In this document: one piece after another, positions 1 to 5,129 of the stretch
Layout: each line of letters begins with the position of its first letter
Numbering within the stretch: position 1 is the stretch's first letter
Assembly (NCBI GenBank): GCA_021810685.1
Contig: JAJZII010000042.1
Location: 1-5,129, forward strand
Length of the DNA stretch: 5,129 bases
From: Microcaldota archaeon
GTDB lineage: Archaea; Micrarchaeota; Micrarchaeia; Micrarchaeales; Micrarchaeaceae
Direction of reading: 5' to 3'
Notes under the pieces: generated by a model
What the model saw: the letters and a program-made list of their open reading frames with translations, nothing else
The model's database searches: none
What the model was told of the DNA's origin: nothing
Translations under genes and position numbers: made by a program

Positions 1-720
1 AGTACCGAATATAGGTACTCTTATTTTCTTGCCCACGATGGCCTTATACCGCTCGTCGGAGCCGTTGACCGCGACAGCGACGCACGCGTGCAGCAGCTCC
101 GGCCTAGTGGTCGCTATCTCGAGAGCGCCGCCGTCATTGAGCTTGAAGCTCACGTAGTTGAGCTGTGTCTGCTCCTCCTTGTCGTCCGCTTCCTCTCTTG
201 ATATTGAGGAACCGCAGCTCGGGCACCACTCGACCGGGTGCTCGGCCCGGTAGACCATGCCTTTGGCGTGCATCTCGAGCATCGACAGCTGTACCTTGCG
301 CCTGTACTGGCTGGACATGGTGATGTATTCAAGATCCTCGTCGAACGAGGCGCCGAACGCAAGCATCTGCGCTTTCATCTTCGCTATGTTGGCTTCTGCC
401 ACCTCCTTACAGCGCTTGTAGAACTCCTCGCGTGGCATGTCCTTTCCGTACTGCTTCTCGACGGCCACCTCTATCGGATAGCCCTGGGTATCCCACCCCT
501 GAGGGTAAAGCACGTTGAAGCCCTTCATGCGCTTGTAGCGCGCAATCGAATCTATGTAATTAACCCAATAGGCCTGCCCCATATGTAGGTCACCGGTGGT
601 GAAAGGCGGCGGCGTGTCTATCACGAAGAGCGGGCTGCTCTGGTCGTCCGGCCTGAAAACGAAGAGCTTGCGCTCGCGCCAGTAGTCGTTCCACTTGCGC
701 TCCTCCTTCGGGTCGTACAT
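1..720 (-). CDS. valS: Valyl-tRNA synthetase, N-terminal part (C-terminus outside the window)
   Basis: This class Ia synthetase charges tRNA-Val with valine in the cytoplasm. The 240 visible residues stay open to the left edge. They begin MYDPKEERKWNDYW, typical of archaeal ValRS. Next come TPPPF (36-40) and the HIGH-equivalent HMGQ (46-49), then the Rossmann-fold segment ARYKRMKGFNVLYPQGWD (60-77) followed by TQGYPIE, then EYITM (131-135). A CPSC zinc-knuckle pair lies at 166-169. The start of the CP1 editing domain is shown by ATTRPELLHACVAV (203-216). KMSKS, the anticodon-binding domain and the C-terminus are not present. The ATG at 718-720 is the chosen start, but the frame is open upstream and in-frame TTG codons at 727-729 and 733-735 would add a few residues. 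No strong Shine-Dalgarno is visible. The gene lies 91 bp downstream of the TRAM gene on the same strand, with a possible promoter of its own. The second His of HIGH and the usual His of GWDCHG are both Gln. IleRS is a less likely alternative; the PPPF and ATTRPELL context favours ValRS. Confidence 0.93.
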   Translation of the reverse strand, partial: MYDPKEERKWNDYWRERKLFVFRPDDQSSPLFVIDTPPPFTTGDLHMGQAYWVNYIDSIARYKRMKGFNVLYPQGWDTQGYPIEVAVEKQYGKDMPREEFYKRCKEVAEANIAKMKAQMLAFGASFDEDLEYITMSSQYRRKVQLSMLEMHAKGMVYRAEHPVEWCPSCGSSISREEADDKEEQTQLNYVSFKLNDGGALEIATTRPELLHACVAVAVNGSDERYKAIVGKKIRVPIFGT

Positions 721-742
721 CTTTATCAATCTCAATCGTTCG

Positions 743-762
743 TGCAGTGCAGCCGCACTGCA
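743..762 (-). repeat. Perfect 8-bp inverted repeat upstream of valS
   Basis: The arms TGCAGTGC (743-750) and GCACTGCA (755-762) are exact reverse complements around a 4-nt spacer. The repeat sits about 20-40 bp upstream of the valS ATG. It also lies about 20-40 bp downstream of the TATA-like element at 781-789, so it would cover or follow the predicted transcription start. It could be a DNA operator for a dimeric regulator or a 5'-leader RNA hairpin. The structure is seen directly; the function is inferred. Confidence 0.5.
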
Positions 763-780
763 ATATTTGCGAGCAAGAGA

Positions 781-789
781 ATAAATAAG
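781..789 (-). promoter_or_regulatory. Possible TATA box for valS
   Basis: The minus strand reads CTTATTTAT inside the otherwise mixed-composition TRAM-valS spacer. A start about 25-27 bp downstream would fall near 758-760 and give a leader of about 40 nt before valS. Two AGGCTT direct repeats (788-793 and 796-801, plus strand) overlap its upstream side, and a 5-bp inverted pair (773-777 with 791-795) flanks it. The BRE match upstream is poor, so valS may instead, or also, be read through from the TRAM gene. Confidence 0.4.
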
Positions 790-811
790 GCTTGCAGGCT
801 TCACGGCAGGG

Positions 812-1156
812 TCAGGCTGGCTCCCCGACCGCAAATCTCGCCTTGACTTCAGTAATCCTTATCCTTATTTTCTCCCCCAACTTGGCGCCCTTGACGAAGA
901 CCACAAAGCCGTTGACCTTCGCTATGCCGTCGCCCTTCGAGGCGGTCGCCTCGATAGACACTTCGAGCACGTCTCCGGGTTTTACCGGCTTCTGAAGAAA
1001 GTATGACGGCTTTATTGACATGCCGTGCCTCTCGCGCCCATAGCTTCCGCGCACCTCGTGGCGGAACCTTCGTTCCCCTCCCCGTTCACCCTGGAATTCT
1101 CCTTCGCCCATCTGATCTGCTCTCGTTTGTAGGATTGGCGTTTCCGCCGTACCCAT
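812..1156 (-). CDS. Small TRAM-domain RNA-binding protein with an RG-rich N-terminal extension
   Basis: The C-terminal half is a TRAM domain, a small beta-barrel RNA-binding fold. It runs over about residues 57-111 and includes PVKPGDVLEVSIEA (57-70), the signature GDGIAKVNGFVVFVKGA (75-91) and the final strands IRIRITEVKARFAV (97-110). Stand-alone archaeal TRAM proteins of about 60-75 residues are known to bind RNA and can act as RNA chaperones. This one has 114 residues because of a roughly 45-residue extension rich in Arg, Gly and Glu, including RGG at 25-27 and RG at 36-37. The start at 1154-1156 is preferred because a TGA stop lies 3 nt upstream in frame and a BRE/TATA promoter places the transcript start only a few bases before it. 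Met16 (1109-1111) and Met46 (1019-1021, preceded by GAGAGG) are alternatives; Met46 would give a family-standard 69-residue protein. The gene precedes valS on the same strand, so a role in tRNA or mRNA folding is plausible but inferred. Confidence 0.85.
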   Translation of the reverse strand: MGTAETPILQTRADQMGEGEFQGERGGERRFRHEVRGSYGRERHGMSIKPSYFLQKPVKPGDVLEVSIEATASKGDGIAKVNGFVVFVKGAKLGEKIRIRITEVKARFAVGEPA

Positions 1157-1183
1157 TATTCATAATAAGTATCAATGTGCCGT

Positions 1184-1199
1184 ATTAAAAATCTTTCCT
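1184..1199 (-). promoter_or_regulatory. BRE/TATA promoter for the TRAM gene
   Basis: The minus strand reads AGGAAAG directly followed by ATTTTTAAT, a good archaeal BRE plus TATA pair. A start 25-27 bp downstream falls near 1161, about five bases before the ATG at 1156. The transcript would therefore be leaderless or nearly so, which supports the long form of the TRAM protein. Confidence 0.6.
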
Positions 1200-1239
1200 A
1201 CGCCTTTTGTTCTCGGCTTACAGGCCAAGGGGATGGGAC

Positions 1240-1256
1240 ACAAAAGCTTATTATTA
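1240..1256 (+). promoter_or_regulatory. BRE/TATA promoter for the envelope protein-pheST unit
   Basis: ACAAAAG (1240-1246) followed by CTTATTATTA (1247-1256) resembles an archaeal BRE and TATA box. Transcription would start near 1276-1278, about 8-10 bases before the GTG start at 1286. The ACAAAAG element is repeated in inverted orientation at 1204-1210. No other convincing promoter is seen before pheS, so this one probably drives all three rightward genes. Confidence 0.55.
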
Positions 1257-1276
1257 GTGCGTTATGAAAGGTTATT

Positions 1277-1280
1277 GGTG
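1277..1280 (+). promoter_or_regulatory. Shine-Dalgarno site deciding the GTG start at 1286
   Basis: GGTG lies 5 nt before the GTG at 1286-1288 and can pair with the CACC of the archaeal 16S rRNA 3' end. An in-frame TGA at 1265-1267 rules out an earlier start codon of standard type. The site lies very close to the predicted transcript start, so initiation may be partly leaderless. Confidence 0.5.
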
Positions 1281-1285
1281 TCATT

Positions 1286-2056
1286 GTGGCCAAAGCCCTC
1301 GCTGTGCTCCTGTTCTCTTCGATGCTGCTCGGCCTGTTGGCAGGAAGCAGTTTCGCCTCCTATACGGTCACGTACCTCAACACCACCATAGCGCTCAACA
1401 CCAACACCTCTGCAACTGTCACCGAGGTGCTTACCGTCCGCGTCAGCAACTCCTCGGTCGACCAGTACCTCACGGACAGGATAGCGCTCAACTTCACGCT
1501 AAGCACGTGGCAGCAGCTCATAGGGCCAGAACTGGTGCAGCACGTGATAAACCCCAATTCAGGCATATACAACTTCAAGTTCACGCCAGGGCCGCTGATA
1601 CACAACTACAACGGCGGAATAGCGTACATGGTAATGAGTTATGTGGTCAACAACGCCACGACTGTGCAGCGGACTTCCCCTCGGACCTTCGTGTACACCT
1701 TCAACCCTTATATATTCAACTTCGAGCACGCCGCCAGCGGCGAGCTGCTGCCGCAGAACACGACGCTGGCAATAGTGGTGCCGAAGGGCTCCAGGATAGA
1801 GGGCGTCTATCCCATACCTGACGTGCCGGCGACGGCGCTGACGACGAACTACGCCAACGTGACGACGCTCATGTGGCTTACCGGCGAGCCGCTCTCCAAG
1901 TTCGCACTCTCTTTCAGCTTGAGCGAAAGCCTGAGCCAAGAGGTGACGGGCTTCTTCGGGGCGGTATACGGCGCGCTCGGCATATTCACCTACGTGATAG
2001 TCGCACTAATAATAATAGTGATTATAGCCTACACCTACATCAAGGCTGGAAGATAG
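1286..2056 (+). CDS. Exported, membrane-anchored envelope protein of unknown function
   Basis: I do not recognise this 256-residue family. Residues 1-24 form a signal peptide: a lysine at position 3, a hydrophobic core AVLLFSSMLLGLL, and a likely cut after SSFA. The ectodomain (about 25-222) is rich in Thr, Asn, Ser, Val and Tyr and looks beta-stranded. It has no cysteine and carries seven NxS/T sequons at N32, N40, N55, N69, N123, N158 and N191. One hydrophobic helix (about 226-249) anchors the C-terminus, with a short basic tail YIKAGR inside. The topology is therefore extracellular domain, one membrane pass and a tiny cytoplasmic tail. The GTG start is set by an upstream in-frame stop and a GGTG Shine-Dalgarno. 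The TAG stop is followed 11 nt later by pheS on the same strand, so the genes are probably cotranscribed. A surface, adhesion or secretion-accessory role is possible, but nothing visible chooses between them. No catalytic motif is evident. Confidence 0.85.
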   Translation: MAKALAVLLFSSMLLGLLAGSSFASYTVTYLNTTIALNTNTSATVTEVLTVRVSNSSVDQYLTDRIALNFTLSTWQQLIGPELVQHVINPNSGIYNFKFTPGPLIHNYNGGIAYMVMSYVVNNATTVQRTSPRTFVYTFNPYIFNFEHAASGELLPQNTTLAIVVPKGSRIEGVYPIPDVPATALTTNYANVTTLMWLTGEPLSKFALSFSLSESLSQEVTGFFGAVYGALGIFTYVIVALIIIVIIAYTYIKAGR

Positions 2057-2067
2057 CGGGCGATGTA

Positions 2068-3540
2068 TTGGAGGACCTCAAGCTCAGGCTTTTGCAGTAC
2101 ATAAGCTCGCACAGCGGTGCGTCCGAGGCGGAGACCGCATCGGCGCTGCGCATGCCGCAGGAAGACCTCAGGAGCCTCACCGACAGGATGGAGCACGAAG
2201 GGCTTGTCAGCGTTAAGAGAGAGCGCCTGCTCCATGCAGATGTGACAGAGGAGGGCAGGCACTACATGGGCAGGTTCCCTGAGGAGGCGTTGAGAGACGA
2301 GCTTGCGGAGGGCGCAAGAAAGCTTGGCGAGATACACAACAGCATAGCGCTTGGCTGGGCCAAGAAGAACGGCTGGATAGTGATAAGCGACGGCACTGTG
2401 ACGCTCACCGAGAGGGGTGCCGAATCTGCCAAGGCCGAGTACCCGATGCGCGAGCTTCTCATCGTGCTTGTGGCGGCGCCGGCGCAGCGGCACGATTCTC
2501 TGATAAGGAACAGGATGGAGGTGGCGAACGCGCTGGCTAAGCGCAAGCTCATAAGCATAGCAGAGGAGGGCGCGGTATCAGGCATCTACCTCACTGAGGC
2601 CGGAGAGGCGGCCGCAGGCCGCGAATCGAGCACTGGAGAAGGAAAGCTCATTGGCCAGCTCAGCAAAGAGCTCCTGCTCTCGAAGGGCTGGAAGGGCAGG
2701 GGGTTCAAGAGCTACGATGTCAACGCCCCATCGGAAACGCTTTACCCGGCGAGGATGCACCCGGTTCACGAGTTCCTCAGCCACATACGCAGGCTCTGGA
2801 CGAATATGGGCTTCACAGAGATAGAGGGCCCGATAGTAGAGTCGGCGTTCTGGAACTTCGACGCGCTTTTCTCGCCGCAGGATCATCCGACGCGCGACAT
2901 GCAGGACACGTTCTTCCTCTCCAACCCGAAGGTTATCGGCATAGAGGAGACCGAGCTGCTCGCAAAGATCAGGAGCATGCACGAGAAGGGATGGAAGGCC
3001 AAATGGGACGAAACGCTCGCGCGCCAGCCGGTGCTCAGGACGCATAACACCAGCGTCTCCGCAAGGCACATACGGAGGTTCGCGAAGTACGACGACAGCG
3101 AGCCCCTAAGGCTCTTCTCCGTCGGCAAGGTCTTCAGGAACGAAAGCATAGATTACAAGCACCTGGCGGAGCTCCACCAGAGCGACGGCATAGTGATAGG
3201 GAGGAAGCTGAGCCTCGCGAACCTCAAGCACACGCTCAGCGAGTTCTACTCGCAGCTCGGGATGGATGTCAGGTTCAGGCCGTCATACTTCCCGTTCGTG
3301 GAGCCAGGCATGGAGGTGACGTATTTCGACAAGGAGCACGATGATTGGATAGAGCTCTGCGGCGCGGGCGTAATACGCAGGGAGATAACAGAGGCACTTG
3401 GCAACAAAAACAGGGTGCTCGCATGGGGCATGGGCCTCGACAGGTTGCTATTCAACGCCCTGAAGCTCGGCTCGCTGTCCGACCTGTACAGGAACGACGT
3501 CGACTGGCTGAGGACCAGGGGAAAACTTTCGGTGCACTGA
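2068..3540 (+). CDS. pheS: Phenylalanyl-tRNA synthetase alpha chain
   Basis: This class IIc catalytic chain pairs with PheT in an (alpha-beta)2 enzyme that charges tRNA-Phe. It has 490 residues, usual for archaea. Residues 1 to about 190 form winged-helix-like repeats, such as LTDRMEHEGLVSVKRE, of the kind that contact tRNA. The catalytic core begins near 220. It includes HPVHEF (231-236), motif 1 with P255, and LRTHNTSVS (323-331). Motif 2 is VGKVFRNE, with R357 and E359. The phenylalanine pocket is FPFVEPG (408-414), matching the FPF known from Thermus and E. coli. Motif 3 is LAWGMGLDR, with R459; A452 is the small residue that restricts the pocket to Phe. The TTG at 2068 is chosen because MEDLKLRLLQYI fits the family N-terminus and an upstream extension would run inside the preceding gene. 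GGCGAT just before it is only a weak Shine-Dalgarno. Oddities are HNT where HTT is usual and C431 in ELCGAG where Gly is common. The stop abuts pheT. Confidence 0.95.
   Translation: MEDLKLRLLQYISSHSGASEAETASALRMPQEDLRSLTDRMEHEGLVSVKRERLLHADVTEEGRHYMGRFPEEALRDELAEGARKLGEIHNSIALGWAKKNGWIVISDGTVTLTERGAESAKAEYPMRELLIVLVAAPAQRHDSLIRNRMEVANALAKRKLISIAEEGAVSGIYLTEAGEAAAGRESSTGEGKLIGQLSKELLLSKGWKGRGFKSYDVNAPSETLYPARMHPVHEFLSHIRRLWTNMGFTEIEGPIVESAFWNFDALFSPQDHPTRDMQDTFFLSNPKVIGIEETELLAKIRSMHEKGWKAKWDETLARQPVLRTHNTSVSARHIRRFAKYDDSEPLRLFSVGKVFRNESIDYKHLAELHQSDGIVIGRKLSLANLKHTLSEFYSQLGMDVRFRPSYFPFVEPGMEVTYFDKEHDDWIELCGAGVIRREITEALGNKNRVLAWGMGLDRLLFNALKLGSLSDLYRNDVDWLRTRGKLSVH
3531..3534 (+). promoter_or_regulatory. 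Shine-Dalgarno site for pheT inside the end of pheS
   Basis: GGTG lies 6 nt before the pheT ATG, within the last codons of pheS. With the TGA and ATG directly abutting, this suggests translational coupling and matched synthesis of the two chains. Confidence 0.55.
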
Positions 3541-5129
3541 ATGCCAAACGTAACGTTCGATGCAAAGGACATAGCGCGCATGTTCAAGCCGGAGGAGTTC
3601 GAGAAACTGCTCGGCGAGATAGGCATGGAGCTCGAGGGCAGGAAGGGTGACGACGTTGTCGTGTCCGTCACGCCGAACAGGCCCGATCTCCTGTCGTTCA
3701 TCGGCCTGATGAGGGCGCTCATGCTTCACGCGGGCAGGGCCAAGCCCAGGAGCTATAAGGTGGCGGGCAAGCCGTCGTTTACGGTGAAGGTGACACCCGC
3801 AGTCATGAAGGTCAGGCCGTACATAGCAGGGCTCGTCGCGACAGACCTCAAGCTTTATGGCAACACGCTCAGGTACCTGATAGATTTCACGGAAAAGCTG
3901 GGCGACAATTATGGCAGGAAGCGCAGGAAGCTCGCGATGGGGCTGCACGACCTGCGCGCCATAAAGGGCAACCTTACATATGATGCGAAGCATGAAGGTT
4001 CGCTGGTGCCGCTGCGCGACGGCAGTGCCGTGAGCTTCGAGGATGTGCTGAAGGGACACAAGAAGGGCAGTGAGTACGGCTACACCATCACAGGAGGCAA
4101 CAGAAACTACCCTTTCCTGAAGGATTCGGAGAAGGTGCTGTCCCTCATACCAATAATAAACTCCGACGCCACGATGGTTACGGAGAAAACTACAGGCATG
4201 TTCATAGATATCACAGGCACCGACAGGAACGCAGTGAACGACGTGGCGCGCATGATGGCGTGCATGCTCCTGGACATCGGCGCCAATGTGGCTTCCGTCA
4301 GCATAGCCTATCCGAATAGCAGGGAGATTACGCCGTCCATGAAGGCGCGGCAGATAGCCGTAAAGCCCGCAGACTTCAACGATACAATCGGAACGAGCTT
4401 GACGGCCAAGGAGCTGGTTAAGCTTGCGCCGCTGGGAGGCTATTCGGCAAATGTTGCACGCGGCGCATTGGCAGTTGGAGTGCCGCAGTACCGCACCGAC
4501 GTGCTGAACGACCAGGACGTGATCGAAGACTTGGCGATGGCGTACGGCTATTCCTCGATAAAGCCGGTGCCAGTTGGCGGGCATTCGGTCGGCGCCGAGA
4601 ACAGGTCCAACGCTGACATGGACTCGCTGGCAATGCTGTTGATTGGCCTTGGGTTCTCGGAGGCCATGAACTATTATTTAACGAACGAGAGGCTGCAGTT
4701 CGACTCCATGCGCAGGCAGAGAAGCAAGGCCTCGATAACAGTGGCGAAGTCGAAGACCGAAGCCATAAGCATGCTCAGGCAGTCGATCCTGCCTGGGCTG
4801 CTGCAGAACCTGAGCGACTCTGCGCACGAGCGCATGCCACAGAGGCTCTTCGAGATAGGGAGCGTCTTCAGGCTGGAGAACGGCAAGCCCGTGGAGGAGA
4901 CGCACCTGGCGTTCGTGAGCGAGCACTCGAAAGCCAATTTCGCGGATGCGAAGAGCGCGGTGGACGCAATCGCAAGGCATTTCGGCAATAAGGGGGCTTA
5001 CAGGGCATACAGGGACGGCGCGTTCATAGACGGCAGGTGCGCAGCATTCATGGGAGGCGCGTTCGGCGAGATAAGCCCCGAGGTGCTCGAAACCCTGAAG
5101 ATAGAAGAACCTGTCGTTGCAGGAGAGAT
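3541..5129 (+). CDS. pheT: Phenylalanyl-tRNA synthetase beta chain (extreme C-terminus outside the window)
   Basis: This is the partner of PheS. It carries the editing domain that removes mischarged Tyr-tRNA-Phe, plus a non-catalytic class II-like fold. The frame is open for 529 codons to the right edge. Archaeal and eukaryotic beta chains are about 540-600 residues, so probably only a short tail is missing. An N-terminal B1-like segment includes VTPNRPDLLSF. The B3/B4 editing region follows, with VTEKTTGMFIDITGTD at about 213-228. The B5 domain begins near R270 and ends in YRTDVLNDQDVIEDLAMAYGY. Its D320, D326, E329 and D330 match the spacing of the known magnesium ligands. The core-like C-terminal part starts near MDSLAMLLIGLGFSEAMNYY and includes FEIGSVFRLE. 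Bacterial extras (tRNA-binding EMAP-like and C-terminal FDX-ACB domains) are absent, as expected in archaea. The ATG follows the pheS TGA with no gap. I see no frameshift. Confidence 0.95.
   Translation, partial: MPNVTFDAKDIARMFKPEEFEKLLGEIGMELEGRKGDDVVVSVTPNRPDLLSFIGLMRALMLHAGRAKPRSYKVAGKPSFTVKVTPAVMKVRPYIAGLVATDLKLYGNTLRYLIDFTEKLGDNYGRKRRKLAMGLHDLRAIKGNLTYDAKHEGSLVPLRDGSAVSFEDVLKGHKKGSEYGYTITGGNRNYPFLKDSEKVLSLIPIINSDATMVTEKTTGMFIDITGTDRNAVNDVARMMACMLLDIGANVASVSIAYPNSREITPSMKARQIAVKPADFNDTIGTSLTAKELVKLAPLGGYSANVARGALAVGVPQYRTDVLNDQDVIEDLAMAYGYSSIKPVPVGGHSVGAENRSNADMDSLAMLLIGLGFSEAMNYYLTNERLQFDSMRRQRSKASITVAKSKTEAISMLRQSILPGLLQNLSDSAHERMPQRLFEIGSVFRLENGKPVEETHLAFVSEHSKANFADAKSAVDAIARHFGNKGAYRAYRDGAFIDGRCAAFMGGAFGEISPEVLETLKIEEPVVAGE

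Noticed and set aside
238..588. A 116-codon plus-strand frame over valS.
   Set aside because: It is antisense to a clear ValRS catalytic region and shows no domain of its own.
1155..1166. Short ATTAT/ATAAT inverted repeat at the TRAM gene start.
   Set aside because: Arms of 5 bp in an AT-rich promoter zone are expected by chance.
1264..1821. A 185-codon plus-strand frame starting with ATG at 1264.
   Set aside because: It is out of frame with the signal-peptide protein, and its translation is rich in Arg, His and Gln with no hydrophobic or domain pattern, whereas the other frame gives a clean exported protein.
2004..2027. AT-rich stretch with a 5-bp inverted repeat, considered as an internal pheS promoter.
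   Set aside because: The bases are explained by Ile and Val codons (mostly ATA/ATT) of the membrane helix, and no clear BRE precedes it. It cannot be excluded without transcript mapping.
1873..2067. Extension of the pheS frame back to an ATG at 1873 (555-residue version).
   Set aside because: The extra 65 residues lie almost entirely inside the envelope-protein gene in another frame, are Arg-rich and unlike PheS, and would overlap the upstream membrane helix coding region.
2063..2104. A 13-codon frame (ATG at 2063) overlapping the pheS start, considered as an attenuator leader peptide.
   Set aside because: It holds one Phe codon only, has no terminator-like hairpin after it, and overlaps the pheS coding region.
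3448..4584. A 378-codon open frame on the minus strand.
   Set aside because: It is antisense to the end of pheS and most of pheT. The His/Arg/Val-rich translation has no recognisable domain and is what GC-biased codon use gives on the opposite strand.
1..5129. Search by eye for tRNA or rRNA genes, CRISPR repeats, insertion-sequence ends and transposases.
   Set aside because: The window is almost fully occupied by five protein genes, the two spacers are about 90 and 130 bp, and none of these features was seen.

Overview
The window looks like ordinary archaeal chromosome. The evidence for archaea is: an alpha chain of phenylalanyl-tRNA synthetase with long N-terminal winged-helix-like repeats, paired with a short beta chain (about 540-550 residues expected, against about 800 in bacteria); an archaeal-style valyl-tRNA synthetase; a small stand-alone TRAM-domain protein; BRE/TATA-type promoters placed for very short mRNA leaders; and GGTG-type Shine-Dalgarno sites. 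The DNA is fairly GC-rich, and ATA (Ile) and AGG (Arg) codons are common. A DPANN lineage such as Micrarchaeota is possible, but that is a guess from general style and not shown by the sequence.

Layout from left to right: (1) Positions 1-720, minus strand, hold the N-terminal 240 codons of valS, which runs off the left edge. (2) Positions 721-811 are a short spacer with a TATA-like element and a perfect 8-bp inverted repeat near the predicted transcription start. (3) Positions 812-1156, minus strand, encode a 114-residue TRAM-domain RNA-binding protein with an Arg/Gly/Glu-rich N-terminal extension. (4) Positions 1157-1285 are a compact divergent promoter region. (5) Positions 1286-2056, plus strand, encode an unrecognised exported protein with a signal peptide, seven N-glycosylation sequons and one C-terminal membrane anchor. 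(6) Positions 2068-3540 hold pheS. (7) From 3541 to the right edge runs pheT, missing only a short C-terminus. No gene-free stretch exceeds about 130 bases.

There are two divergent transcription units, both centred on translation. Leftward runs the TRAM RNA-binding protein followed by valyl-tRNA synthetase. Rightward runs the envelope protein followed by the two chains of phenylalanyl-tRNA synthetase, with an 11-nt gap before pheS and no gap between pheS and pheT. I see no mobile elements, CRISPR array, tRNA or rRNA, and nothing that amounts to a clearly new system. The most interesting points are the paired Gln substitutions in the ValRS active site, the exported protein in the pheST unit, the TRAM N-terminal extension, and the palindrome ahead of valS.
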